From Phyto melanocephala (taxonomy: Eukaryota > Arthropoda > Insecta > Diptera > Rhinophoridae): DNA of 64,000 nt. This document shows positions 11,512-23,339 of the stretch, piece by piece. Each line of letters opens with the position of its first letter. Positions within the stretch are counted from its first letter, which is position 1. The position numbers and the translations under genes are program-made. Under the pieces are notes generated by a model that ran no database searches, was not told the DNA's origin, and saw only the letters and a program-made list of their open reading frames with translations. The DNA lies in contig OW799233.1 of the NCBI GenBank assembly GCA_941918925.1, positions 46,461,341 through 46,525,340 on the forward strand, in the 5' to 3' direction.

Positions 11512-13010
11512 TTTTAAACACATTATTTATGCTTTTGTTTTAAACGAACTTTGTCATTTGAAATATAAAACACTTAATTATGAATTCTTAATTAATGTTA
11601 TTGATCACCGATAAAACGAATTAAAAATTCTTTATTTGCTCTGCAATGAAATGAAGAAAAGTTATAGAAAATTTAATTTTTTACATTACAAGCCAAATAC
11701 GATTCTCGATTAGTTATCTTCACTTAAAGTAGTCCCTATAAGGCACGCGTACTTCGTAACTCGCCTCATGCAAAAACTTAACTCTACAAAATCCTTCAGT
11801 CAAATAAAGACATTTTTAACATCGACTTAAATACCATAAACGATACTAAACTATTACAAAAGTTAAAGTTGTTTAGTACAAAAAAAAACAGAGATAAAAG
11901 ATAAAAAACCTTTAAAACTTTAAGCATATTTAACCGAAATACATGTGTTTCCTTATCTTGTATACCGGTGGAGAAATCACATTGTTACTGATTGCAGATA
12001 TTTTTTTCTTTTTTACTTAAAAAATTTTTGATTAAATTTGTTTTTTAAATATTTATCGCCGCTTAAAGAAACTTAGTTGAATAAAAGTAACATTCTGGCA
12101 TACAGACTCACATTTACACCCTGCCCCCATGATAATGGTGTTAGCAAATAGACAGCAAAACAAACGGGTAGACAGATATATAGACAATCAAGTAAAGTGT
12201 TAAAAGTTGTTTAAACCACATTTGCATTTTGCCATTTAACGCCCTCGCTCAAAGCTAAAACATCAACAACAGCAGCAGCGCTCAGCAACAACAGTTACAG
12301 TAACGTCAGCAAAGGCTTTGTAGCAACATGTATGTATGTATGTACGTATGTTGGACAATAAAACATATATATAATACTAGTGGTTTTTATACAAAAAATT
12401 TTATAAAATTTAATGCTGACCATGCGTGACTTAGGAAAATACAAAAAAAAAACAAATTTAACCGCCAACAACAAATGCTGCGGAAGTTTTTGCTTGTGGT
12501 TTAAATACAAATATATGTATGTGTGTATGTATGTATGTATGTATTTACATCTATACATTTACGTATGGTGTAAATGAGAGTGAGATACTAATTTATTTCT
12601 ATCGCATGTTAAACAGAGTCAATGGTCACTTCGATTGTGCAATCTCTGTAAATTCCTGCAGTTTTTTGTGGTAGAACATTTTCACAACATTTTGTGAGAC
12701 ATAATAAGCAGTAAATTGATTATTTTTAGCCGTTAAGTAATCCAGAATATAATCAGTTTGATTTTATTTTTAACACGTGGCGTACAAAAATTGTTCTTAG
12801 AAACATTTACATTAGATTAATGTTGGGTTTTATAGGTTTCAAAAATTTCCATGCAAAAATATTTTATATTGGTAATTTTGATTTTGACATAGCGCTAGGT
12901 GGTGACATTGACTGCAAAACAACTGTTATTTTTGTAATGAAAAAGTAATAAAAGGTAATGTTTTTTAAATTATTTTCAGGTCAATCCGACGATTTTATCT
13001 TCATTTATGT
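11512..13010. repeat. No gene seen; AT-rich spacer with TATG microsatellites
   Basis: 'atgtatgtatgtatgtacg' near 12329 and 'tatgtatgtatgtatgtatg' near 12524-12543 are simple repeats. The cysteine-poor ORF overlapping them is a microsatellite translation. Nothing else is supported. Confidence 0.45.
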
Positions 13011-13739
13011 TTTCGCATAGTGGGTTTTATAACACAGCGTAAAGGAACATAACTGTTCACCAGACATCGTGGACGCTCTTGTTGAGGCTTGTCACTTTAG
13101 CATTAGCTCTAAACGGAATAAAGCTTAAAGCGCTTGCTGCTTTCATTTTTTTTTTGCCATAGCAAGATAATTCTCATTGTTTAGAAAAGCTTGTGAGAGA
13201 TGGATGTTAACTTCCCTATGATGCTTGAGTGTATTGTACTGCTCAATAGGTGTGCTTTTGCAAATGTGGAGATGCTCATGTGGTTTAACCCTAGAATACT
13301 AATTATATTTTACATCCGTTGCAACTAACGATTTCTAACAATTCGGCAACGGGTTTTTCTTGAACTTGTTTCTTATAAATTAAAATTTTTTTTTTACAAA
13401 ATCGATCTTATTGGAATCCCACAACCAGAACACAGAAAATTACATTCATTGCCAATCGAATGGTTCAGTTCCTGCAATCTATTGCAAGAATCATAATTTA
13501 TTTGTGCTGACTACATATTTATATTCCGCAACGAGATTCTGTAGATGTAACCGTAAAATTTTACTATCACATCTAAACTATGCGATTGGCAACAATTGCG
13601 GTACCCACAACCGATAACGTTTTCTTTGTGTATATAAATTAAAAGTGCTTATAGCATAAGCATTGGACCAACTAACGCAATATCAAATGTAATTGTGATC
13701 GAAGCAAGCAATGGGAAGAAAAACAGTAATTAAATAGAT
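13011..13739. other. No gene recognised
   Basis: More complex sequence than its surroundings (for example 13030-13150), but no reading frame or repeat end could be tied to a family. It may be older mobile DNA. Confidence 0.3.
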
Positions 13740-14425
13740 GTGCTCGACGAATTAATGAAGGTTTGTACTCTAGGGTTAAGTGACATGTAATCATAGTTGG
13801 AATTGGATCGGTGGACGAGCTTGCGAAGAGGGAATGTGTGGCAACATTCTGTAAACCAGACCGAGAATTTTCATGGGTGATAAGTTGGTGCGGGCAAAAG
13901 CCTTTAAATAGGTAAACTCTGAACCTGTAAATATTTGTGGCGGATACTGCCTGTAGACCCACTCGTATGGTGTTGAAAGGCCCTCGTGAAATTAAGGCAG
14001 TAAAGATGTTCGGACTTTATTGGAGTACGATAAGCTAGATTACCAAGTTAGCTATGGGGAAAATGTTTTCTAAGAAAATATGCAGAACAAAGATAATATT
14101 TGTAGAATATAACTGCAGGATGCTAAGATAGCAGCGCGTGTAGTACGTGAATGTATAGCATTTTTAAGTAGAAAACTAAGGATTACAAAAAGTCACACAT
14201 AAAGTATGGTTTTTATGAGAGACCAAAGTCTGAAGAAGATGAGGGTGATTACGAATCACTAGTTGGCAATGTCAAATAGTTTTCTAGTCTACAGCAAGTG
14301 CCGGTGTTAATAATAAGGTAAAGAATGCTGATTGGTAGGCATACAATTATTAGGGTGTAAAGGGGTTCCGAAGGGGACATAAAATGGCAGTGGACTGTTT
14401 CGATATTCCCCCTAGATCCATTATT
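13740..14425 (+). pseudogene. Degraded 3' end of a non-LTR retrotransposon (LINE), copy 1
   Basis: It aligns block by block with 20151-20800. Shared landmarks are 'gggtaaactctg', 'ctcgtatggtg', 'gagtacgat agct', 'gatgctaag..agcagcgc', 'gtccagagcaa..gccggt' and the terminal 'gatattccccct'. The upstream part (13741-13830) resembles an RNase H C-terminus ('VPGH..NR.G.E.ADELA' pattern) broken by stops. Both copies share the same 3' landmark and differ at the 5' side, as expected of 5'-truncated LINE insertions. No frame is open. Confidence 0.55.
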
Positions 14426-15305
14426 AAAACTTGCCTATAATGTAAAGGCTAACTTGTGCTAACGAAAGTATTCAAACGCAAAACTGGAAACCGGTTAACA
14501 GGTTTTGCCTTTTTTAAGAAACCGACCGGCTTTGGTATTTTTCTTTGGTTAACTATTGTTTGTTTGGTCATTTTTTATTTTTTTTTTATTTTGTAACAGT
14601 TTAACTAACTAGTTGTTTTACCTATTCTTTTATTTTTAAATATTTCACCCTCCATTAATAAATATTGCTTGTTGGCTTGAAAAACAATTTAGAAATGTAC
14701 CCCAGCAAAAAGAACAACATGACAAAGAAGTTAATTTGCAGGGGTTAAACTAATGATAAAGTAAGTGAATTTGGTCAAAGTACTAATGATTCTAATGTTA
14801 TCTTGTCAGTGGAGATCATATGTTTAAATTAATGAACCGAACTCCATTTCAAAAAAGTCATAGAACTTATGTAAATTAAGTGAGAAGAAACCGATATGTC
14901 ATGCTGTTTCTGCTGTCTGTTTAGAAGAATCGTTTAAGCTATTTTCCATGATTTTACATTTTTTTTTTAAGCACACCCTTTACGACAAATCATTTCCCAT
15001 AAGGGAGCTATTAAGATAGATCCTTTTTATACGATTGTTTTAAAAGTCCTGACATTAAAATTTTTGTTCACTATTTTCTCAATTTTTTACAGGAATTATA
15101 TATAATTATAATAGTAAAATATCGGTTAGTCGGTTTTTAAAAATCGAATTTTCGAATAAAACCAAAACCGGTTTTATAAATACTCGAAACTCGATGTTGC
15201 GGCCGAATACGGCGTATTCATAAAACGGAGTATTTTTAAAACGGCGAATTGCTACAACAAAGCAACATTTACTTAGATATTTTCTGCCAAGGCATATTCT
15301 TCTAT
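14426..15305. other. No gene seen
   Basis: AT-rich spacer. Near 15130-15245 there are short 'cggttttt/aaaccg' and 'cgtattcataaaac' motifs, the latter shared with the palindromic MITE at 16355; probably remnants of small repeats. Confidence 0.35.
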
Positions 15306-15484
15306 CAGGGATGGGAAAGTTGTTGTGTTCAGTTTAGTTTAATAAACTTTGAGAAAAGAATATACATATGTGGAACCTATGACAAAGGTTATAATTATAA
15401 GGTAATTTACTATATTTGTTATCAAAAGAGCACAATTAAGTTAATATTTCAATGCCGAAATTAAAATATAATTTTCCATCCCTG
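15306..15484. mobile_element. Short hAT-like MITE
   Basis: The left end 'cagggatgggaaa' and right end 'ttttccatccctg' are inverted repeats (13 bp, one mismatch), enclosing 179 bp without coding sequence. CAGGG starts are typical of hAT termini. The flanking octamers do not match, so a target duplication is not shown and the assignment is tentative. The ORF across it (15249-15464) crosses the boundary and is not a gene. Confidence 0.45.
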
Positions 15485-16168
15485 CATAAATAAATTAAAT
15501 CATGGCAAATTCAACAAAGTCCTCATTACGCTTCTTGACATTACGACTTTATTTATTGCCTTGTTACACGTAGTGGTAACAAAGTTAATTCAATTATTAT
15601 TTTTAATTGCAACAGCTAAACAAAAATGTTTGAAGTTTTGTTTTTTGTGTGGCGTAGAAAAAAATTTAACTACAACTAAATAATTTTAAATGTTAATGCA
15701 GAAATTAAAAATATTTTAGTAATTGTGAAACTGATGAAATGATTTGAAGTGTTGGAACAAATTAAGGCTTCAGTAGTTTTTACACTCTGTTATCGTTCTG
15801 TGACGTGCCAATTTGTTGTTTAATTTTTGTAGTAAGTTCTTCTATAGAAACTCATCTCCCGTAATTTACGAGGTAATCTTAAAAAAACAAGCCAATTATA
15901 TTTTTTGTATATTTTTCTTGTCAAAGTCCATACATTGTAGTGTCAGATTTTATCTATAAGCAAAGAGAGTGTCTCTATTGCAGCCACCTTTAAAATATAT
16001 GTAGGCACCTAAGTATCAGCTGTTTCGCTCTCAATGACCGTCACTTAACGATTAATTCTTTCTATTTTCTACAGATTTGTCCGCAACAGAACAGAATGAA
16101 AAAAGAACAATAAACCACTCATACAGATTTTTAATTGAACAGAAACAGAACAGCTGATTCAAAACAGA
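15485..16168. other. No gene seen
   Basis: AT-rich spacer; nothing recognised. Confidence 0.4.
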
Positions 16169-16723
16169 GGCCGACTTCCTAAACGCAAGTTGCAATTCAT
16201 AATTTAAAAAAATGCGTATGCAATGCTAAACATGTCTTAAGTGACACCTTGCGTTGCAGAGATTTTTTTTGCATTTTATCGGCACTTAGGAACGCTCATG
16301 GATCCACTTTTTGTCTCTGCAATATAAAGTGTTTAATTATTTAAATTATTACGCCCGTATTCATAAAAAATATTTTAGGTTTATTGAGCTTATTTGACAA
16401 ATTTCTGTACAACATCTGTCAAATGAGCCCTTAATAAACCTAAAATAATTTTTATGAATACGGCAGTTACTCTGTGATTTAAATAAACTCTATCAATTAT
16501 AAATAATTTATTAAAAATAAACAAAGAAAATACTAACTCAGCCATTGCAGCTCAAATGTTTGCATACAAAATAAAAATGATGTGCGATTTTGACAGCTGA
16601 TACTTAGTAAAATGATTTGCCAAACGATTAGGAACATTGGACATTGCTGGAAAGTCTAAATATGCGTTTACGAAGTGTATGCATTGTAAATATGCATTGC
16701 AACTTGCGTTTAGGAAGTCGGCC
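16169..16723. mobile_element. TIR element (MITE-like), ~555 bp
   Basis: The left end 'ggccgacttcctaaacgcaa' has a perfect inverted copy at the right end; identity extends about 28 bp ('...gttgcaat'). Both sides are flanked by 'aga' (16166-16168 and 16724-16726), a possible 3-bp target duplication. No transposase ORF. A palindromic MITE (16355-16463) is nested inside. The superfamily is unresolved: 3-bp duplications suggest PIF/Harbinger, but the target would not be the usual TWA. Confidence 0.6.
16355..16463. mobile_element. Palindromic MITE nested in the 16169-16723 element
   Basis: Almost the whole 109 bp folds on itself: 'ccgtattcataaaaaatatt', 'ttaggtttatt' and 'tttgaca' on the left recur as reverse complements on the right, separated by a ~15-bp loop. 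A partial single-arm match, 'gcgtattcataaaaaatatt', is at 61655. It has no coding capacity. Confidence 0.6.
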
Positions 16724-16770
16724 AGAATGTTCAAACTAATTATGTCTTTAGTTATGTGAAGAATAAAACT

Positions 16771-17035
16771 CGTGGACGTCGCTCGAATACAGTTGAGAAT
16801 ATTGTTGTAGACCATAGTGTTGAAGAAAATACTGGTATTTCTCGTCGACCTTTAGAATTGCACATTCCACAAAAGACATTTTTGACCAGAATTGGAAGAT
16901 ATTGATGTGAGCGACGTTTATTTTCAGCAAGACGGTGACATGCCCCGCACAAAAAACCGATATAATCGCTCTTTTGCATAAAAAGCTACCTGGCCGTGTT
17001 AATTTTTGAATTGGCGGCCATTTGGCTAATATTGT
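16771..17035 (+). pseudogene. IS630/mariner-type transposase fragment, internally deleted
   Basis: Plus-strand translation gives GRRSNTVENIVV..SVEENTGIS, matching the linker and second helix-turn-helix of mariner-like transposases (G.S.ENI..V..SVEE). This is followed by LELHIPQKTFLTRI. It then jumps to DVYFQQDGDMPRT, the second catalytic aspartate motif (WFQQDGAT.HT), and LLHKKLPGRV. The intervening first catalytic region is deleted and the remainder has frameshifts and stops. No terminal repeats were located. It is a third lineage of the mariner type also represented at 2396 and 52075. Confidence 0.65.
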
Positions 17036-17113
17036 TTATCATCCTTAATGAAATACTAGTTTCATTTAAAATTGAATCCCGTATTAGAAGACCCAACTAA
17101 ACTTTGAGCTGAT

Positions 17114-17362
17114 TAACATTACGCTTAGAGTGCCCCTGTGAACTAGTCAGTAAAGGACAAGTCAGTTGTTTGGGGGTTGCGGGTTCGATTCCCGCCGGAG
17201 ACTCTGCAATTGTCTGCTTCTCTTTCTCTTCTGTCCTAAATATTTCTATTCTTATTCTATTCTTCTCTCTATTAAGGCGTCACAATGGACCGTAGTAGTC
17301 TCCGAGTAAAGGCGTGAGGGTAACTTTGCACCAGCCTTACCTACCTACCTAACATTACGCTT
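17114..17362 (+). mobile_element. tRNA-derived SINE with 13-bp target-site duplication
   Basis: The SINE body is about 17127-17349. A tRNA-like head contains an intact B box, GGTTCGATTCCCG, at about 17181-17193 and an A-box-like 'gtgaactagtcagta' about 40 bp before it. The unrelated body contains 'tctgcttctctttctcttct' and 'aaggcgtcacaatggaccgt', and the end is a (CCTA)n tail. The tail is followed by 'taacattacgctt' (17350-17362), which also stands directly before the head (17114-17126): a clean 13-bp target-site duplication. Such elements are transcribed by RNA polymerase III and copied by a partner LINE. A second copy is at 23786-24016. A host tRNA is excluded because no acceptor stem closes. 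Confidence 0.8.
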
Positions 17363-18815
17363 GTTTAACAGAAAGCTCGATTGATATACAATGTGGATTG
17401 ATTACGATTAAGTCAGCATGCATTTTGCGAGTCATATCTAATCCTGGGGGGTTAGTTTTAAAGTTCAATAATAAATATTTGCAGGACTCTTAGTTAAAGT
17501 GCTTAAACCGCTGTCTTGAATAACATTATTGTTTTATATATCTTTTAACTTGGATCTTTTGCTCTAATTAATAGTTGTGCAAATTAGAAGAACCGTTGTC
17601 ACCACAGTACGGCCCTCGATTCAAAACTTCTGATTCCATATTAATAAGCCTCAATTAACCAATTATGGTTGATTTCTGTCACGCATCGTTTTCTTTCATC
17701 GATTTTTCCTTTTCAAAGAGATGTTATTTAGAGCAACTCCTTCTGCATTAAACTTTCCTTTTTGCTAAAACTAAAAAAACAATATTTGTTGTACTTTAAA
17801 CCCCATTACAATAATAAAGGAAAAGATTTACATTTTAAAAAAAGAAAACGATTTGCAAGCCAATATATAAGTACGTTCTTACAAGACTGTATGTACTGGG
17901 AGTTTTCAAAAGTTTTAAAACAAATTTTATTATTTTGGCTGGATTAGGAATGCATGTCTTGTGTACAGTGACCTTTTTTTCTAAAATTCTTAAGGGTAAA
18001 AAATACTGTTTGTTTTTGCTATAGTTTTTGTGGTTACTAATGTTTGAAATTTATCAAAAATATCCCTGTTTTTTTCCTCTTTTTGTGGAATTTATTAATG
18101 CGAATAAGAACAAGAAAAAACATTTTTTTTCTTATTCTTCTCGTTGTACATTTATCATCCTTGTTCGTTTACAACTGCATATTTGTTAGTATGCATATGG
18201 CAGTGGTACAAAGCTTAAGTATGGTAAGCAGTCAACTTTCATCATCAACTTTCATGTGCTGGGAGGAATTTTTGTTGAAGCAATGGCAAGAAATGCGAAA
18301 CAAAAAATTAACTTCCTCTTGTATGACTTAAATTTTGTGCGTGCGTGTGTGAGTTTGGAATGCCCTACGCCCCAAAGTTTAGGATATGAATGTTATATCG
18401 TATTTTGTATCAGATCTTTAGAATATATGTTTAAAAAAAAACGTAATTTTTTATTTAGAGTACAAATGCGCTAAGATTACGTCGGCATTCGTCAGACTGA
18501 AATGTGGTAGCAGTTTAAAGATGCTTACTCCGTTCCAAAGCATTTTGGTGATTTTTGTTAGTTTAATTATCAAGCAAAAGTACGAGTACAAACGATCGCA
18601 TTGCACTTGGAAAAAATTTTAATTCCGACACGGTATGTGTTCCTATACCAATCGGAGATGTTTGAGTAAGTACAGCAATTGGATCACCTATTAGTAAGAT
18701 GAGTATAAGGGCATACAATTTTTAGTGAACTTGGTAACTAAGGGCTCATTAATTGTTTGCCATAGATTGATTTGATCTCTAGACTGGCACTAAAATGATT
18801 TTTGAATATTAGTAG
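17363..18815. other. No gene seen
   Basis: The 95-codon ORF near 18044-18331 starts with TTG and is hydrophobic only because of T-rich sequence; I do not regard it as a gene. From about 18590 sequence may belong to the LINE remnants that follow. Confidence 0.4.
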
Positions 18816-19765
18816 GTGTACTTCGGTGTGTTAGGTGACACATGAACAGAGTTGGATATGAAGCTGCAGAAGAACTTGTAAGAAAAGGATCTGTGTTTCG
18901 AAACTAGATGTTTTAAAGATCTATGCCTAGAGGACCATAGAGGTTGTACGACTGCGTTGGTTACAGATGTTAACATTTAAAATATCATCTGTTAAATGTC
19001 ATATGTTAAAGATCGAGAATAATAATGTTTCAGAAATTTGATAAAAAGATGAATATGGCAGCGTTAGTTGTGTGCAAATATTCAGCACGAGCTGGAATTA
19101 GGCTAAGGAGCTTAGGCAGAAAAAAATTTGTGGATAGATGAAATATCTAACACAAGATTTCGTATAAGTAGGAAAGTAAGCAGAACGAAGTTCGACTACT
19201 GCATTAAAATTGGAAAGAACGTGCTCAAAAAGATAAAACAGTTTTGCTATCTGGGTTTAGTGGAGATGGAAAATTATACAAGGATTATTCCCAGATCTTA
19301 ACCAAAAACTTCCTAAATTATCGTGCGGTATGCACCAAAACAAAACTGGCTATGTACAATTTAACGTACGTAACTGGCCCCACATATTGATGGGAGCATT
19401 GGAAACCTACGTGAAGAACTCAAAGTCGAATTCAAGCGGTTGAAATTTAATACTTAAGAAAGACCAGAAGGGTCAAAATTACAAACGAAATGATTCGAGG
19501 ACAATTAATAACAAAACCCTTACAAATTAAAAGAATAGCTCCAAAATGAGTTAGTGTGGGAACGTTGCAAGAACGTCAGACAGCTGAGTGTGAAAAATAA
19601 TTCTGGAAGCTAGACTCAAGTGAAAGTGAACGCAGAAGAACAACTTAACAAGATTCAGTGAACAACATTTAGGTCGCAAATGATTTAGATGGCGTATTGC
19701 CAAAATAACAGCACAGGATAGGCAGAAAAGGTGCACCATTTTCAAAAACCTCTAAACTAGAGGAT
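18816..19765 (+). pseudogene. Decayed LINE fragments (RNase H-like and RT C-terminal-like)
   Basis: Two adjoining remnants. At 18830-18900 the frame reads HMNRVGYEAAEELVRKGS, like the VPGH.NR.GNE.ADELARKGS end of a LINE RNase H domain. The same stretch aligns with 13760-13830. At 19100-19760 scattered frames read QFCYLG, RPEGSKLQTK, NELVWERCKNVRQLS and TAQDRQK. They resemble the C-terminal part of 'endonuclease/reverse transcriptase' proteins of another LINE clade (FKYLG..., GR..T.WLD..., AQDR..W). Every frame is broken. The clade is inference from these short matches only. Confidence 0.45.
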
Positions 19766-20150
19766 TAAAGAGGTCCGGAATGCGCATAAGTACATAGGAA
19801 TGGTATAGAGGATCTTAGCCTGAAAATTCGAACGACTCTGCGATGTGGAACGTTGACAAACCCTTAGTCGCAAGGGTCAAATGCAAGAGCTTGTAATATC
19901 ACATGCATCAATACGACTAGAAGGAAACCAAAGGGTGCGAAAACAGACCCGTAATCGTAGCGGTCTGTATTTGTTAATACATGTGTTCTACATTTGCAAA
20001 GGAATATTCGCAGTTAATTTTCTTGGAACTGACGTAAATTATTTAATTTAGTTATTTATAAACACTGATCGCAATCATCTGAGATTTGAAGAAGGATAAC
20101 AATGCATTATTTGGCTTTTAAGTCAGATCAATTCAATTCTTTATTCAAGT

Positions 20151-20800
20151 ATGATTAAGTCAACTATGAGACCGGAACCCAGAACTGATCGGGGCAATGG
20201 GTTAGTGCGGGTGAAGATCTTTCAATGGGTAAACTCTAAGGACTTGCGAAGATGGATGGAAGGAACCACGTGTAGGCAGGCTCGTATGGTGCTCAGGGAG
20301 CCACTTGGCAGGGGTGCAGTGAAGATACTCGGTTTTAATCGGAGTACGATGAGCTGGATCACTGCGTGGATTACAGGACATGGGAACTTCAAATATCATC
20401 TGAAGAGGATGCAGATCGTGGATGATTATATTTGTATAATGTTCCTGGAGGATGCCGAGACGGCAGCGCATGTAGTATGCGAGTGTCCGACGTTGGCGAG
20501 CGGAAGATTAAGGATCACAGGCAAGTACACATTAAGTGTAAGTGCGATGGGGGACCTAAGTCTGAGAGAGATGCTGGCGATTACAGAGGACTGTGCGATG
20601 AGGATTGTCGACAATCACCAGTCGGCAGTGTGAAATCGTTTTCCTAGTCCAGAGCAAACGCCGGTTTTGGCGCGGGACTCAGTGATTGAGGGTGTGCTGA
20701 TCGGTGGACACGAAATCACTGAGGAGCGAAGGAAGAAGGTCGAAAAGGGACCCGTGATAGTAGTGGTCTACTATGATATTCCCCCTACATGTGTATATAA
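20151..20800 (+). pseudogene. LINE 3' end: C-terminal ORF2 remnant plus 3' UTR, copy 2
   Basis: A 160-codon open stretch ending at 20633 reads ITGHGNFKYHLKRMQIVDDY, then DAETAAHVVCECPTLASGR. These match the C-terminus of many arthropod LINE ORF2 proteins, where a TGH..L..HL..., C..C...ETA.H.L.C.CP.L block forms a zinc-binding motif after RNase H. The usual second cysteine pair is weakened here (YICIMFLEDAE). The 3' UTR runs to 'gatattccccctacatgtg' near 20790 and matches copy 1. The N-terminal endonuclease and RT domains are absent, consistent with 5' truncation. Better preserved, hence younger, than 13740-14425. Confidence 0.65.
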
Positions 20801-22620
20801 GACAACTATGAAATTCATGTGTTTGGATTTCATACGATTTGGTAGTCTTTTCTTATTCAGAAAGTTTCAGAATTATAATTTATAATGACAAAGGATCACA
20901 GATAAATGCAAGAGTCTATTGCGTAAATAAGAAACCGATTCGAGAGTCTTTTACTTATCTTCTAAAGTATTAAATGTCTCTGCTCTGGCTAAAGACCCCA
21001 GACTTTTGTTACAATGAAGAATCATAAGATTTAAAAACTATTAGTTAAAAAAAAAACGAAATTATTATGCCTTATTCCTCTGTAGGTGATTCTCAAGCTT
21101 CGTCTTAATCTCTTAAACACATACACAATTTTTTTTTCTTGGTTTTACAGTTGTTTAAGGTTTGGAAAGAAGAAGAGTTATTTCATTTAATTCTGTATTT
21201 ATATCGTTATTCTTTCGGTGAATTCTTTATCCTTGCATTTCATTTCAGTTTAATCTTTCGTACTCGTTTTTTCTCTACTTTTGTTGTTGTTTTTGACTGA
21301 TGGAACGTGTTGCTGTGCTTGAATTATTTAGTGATGTTGCTGGCAGTGGTGGGGGCGGTGTTGGTGGTGATAGTGGTTTGTTTGATTGTCTTCTCATTCA
21401 TTCTTGCATTGAGGCATGCACGCTGATGATGATGATGACGTGCATCTTTTTCCGAAAGAGTGTAAGTTATAAGTAGTTGTTTGTTTGTAATTATCAGTAA
21501 TAAATGTAGTTTTTCTTTAACTTTTAACAGCCAAAAGAACAACAATCAACAGGGCTCACTATAGAAAGACTGTTGCATGAACGACAGTGAAAATGATGAT
21601 CACCATCATCTTCGTCATCGTCACAGTCTGCCATAAAATAAATGATGTATTAAAATTCAAATTAACTTCTACTCTTTATGCAGAATTATGAACATGAATG
21701 GGTTGTTTCTGCTGCTGTTGCCGTTGTTTTTTAAATGTTTGTAAATTAATGGTTAAAGACCCAGTTATATTTCGGTTTTATTATTTATTTATTTGTTTCT
21801 TTCATTCTGTTCTTTATTAAAGCATAATTTGTTCAATTAGTTTGGTGTCTGGTATCTTAGATCATAATTTATTTTTATTGTTTTTTCGTTGTCATTAAAG
21901 TTATGGTGGTTGTGGACATTTAATGAATATGTATCTACATTAAATGTTGCCATTATTTGTTATTTTTAAAGTGGAAAACAAAAACAATTTGCAAAAATAA
22001 TCTATAAAATAGATAGTGGATGACCAAGTGGCTTTGAATGTATTTTGAGGAGTGTAATTGTATCAATTTCAAAATGCAAGTAAAGGCACTTAGTTAAGAC
22101 TTAAAAATGATTTTTGTATGAAAAATCAATGTAACATGTTTATACAGATTGTTGAATTTATTGTTACTTTGTTTCATATTGTATCTGCGTTAATGTTTTC
22201 TTCTTTTTTTTCTACTCCAAATCAATGTAAGCAATAAGTTATAAATAATTTATTTTATGTGTATCGTAAAAAGCAAATATTTTTATTACGAACTTAATAT
22301 TTGTCATAAATCAATCGACTTAGTACATGAACAAATAAGCTGTATAATGCTATTCAAAATATTTTTCATAGAAAAACCTTGAGTTTTCACATATTTATGT
22401 TAAAGCTATAAAAACTGCAAAAAAGTGTTTTAGCAAGTAAGAAACTACAGTCGGTGGAGCTTGACTACACCCTATAGTAGTTGGTAATCACCTCCAAGAT
22501 CTTGTGATTGAACACATTTAGAATTTTTTCTTTAGAGCTTTGTGAAAGACGAGTTCCACATCAATGACTTACAAACTTATTCGCGACAAAAGTGTGTGAA
22601 TTGGTTAAGGAAAATTTCAT
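20801..22620. other. No gene seen; GTG/GAT-rich microsatellite region
   Basis: Between 21333 and 21440 there are imperfect 'ggtggt' and 'gatgatgatgatgac' runs. Reading frames here give only repeats (H, Q, T runs). 21594-21625 has 'catcatc/cgtcatcgtcac' repeats. Nothing coding is supported. Confidence 0.4.
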
Positions 22621-23339
22621 AAAAATAATTATATGCTACAAGCAGGGTGTAATTGGTGTTGGTGATTGTCTTTATGATCTTCAGAATCACAGAACCTACA
22701 GCTCCAATAATTAGCAAACATATTAAAATAAAAATAAGCTTTGTAACTCAAAAAAATATTTTTAAAGAGTATTTCATTTCTGGCCACCGATTGGGTTACA
22801 AACAAAAAAAATTCCGATGTTCAGCAGCTCCAAATTCGTCCACCAATTGCAACTTATATAAGAATAAAAGTAAATTTTTTTTAAATGAGTCATGCTGACG
22901 TACAGGCCATTCATAGTTGAACAGCACGCTTTCTGGTAGATGTTTTCTTTATTTTGTTAACACTTTGCTCTAAACGTTATATAAGTTCGGCAGTGAATTG
23001 AACGTGGTTTACAGTTTCAAAGCGAATCTCTTACGGTGCCATGTTGGTGTTGACGATGAACTTAGCAACAAATCATTACTTCAGAGGGACAAATTCTGAC
23101 ATTAAAATGTCGACAGTTTGTTCTATGCATTAAAAGAATGTGTCCCTTATTTAAATAATAAAATTCTATTCTCCAGATGTTGTTTATAAAATCTAAAAAA
23201 AAAAAACATATTGTTTATAAAAATATATAAACGAAGAAGTTCTTAAATTTCGGAACCACATTGTGACTTTTGGACCACCTTTCTGAGATATGAACAAATA
23301 AACTGGACTGCCTCTGCTTACTTTGACCGCATAAATTAA
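22621..23339. other. No gene recognised
   Basis: Mixed-complexity sequence, probably the diverged upstream part of the repeat family that is clear from 23340. No ORF could be assigned. Confidence 0.3.

Noticed and set aside
17181..17193. tRNA gene at the SINE head
   Set aside because: The B box belongs to a SINE with a 3' tail and a target duplication; no mature tRNA fold.
18044..18474. Two overlapping 72-95-codon ORFs, one strongly hydrophobic
   Set aside because: The first begins with TTG, composition follows the T-rich DNA, and there is no domain or splice context.
20202..20647. Other-frame ORFs over the LINE remnant
   Set aside because: Shadows of the plus-strand frame that carries the recognisable TGH...C.CP motifs.
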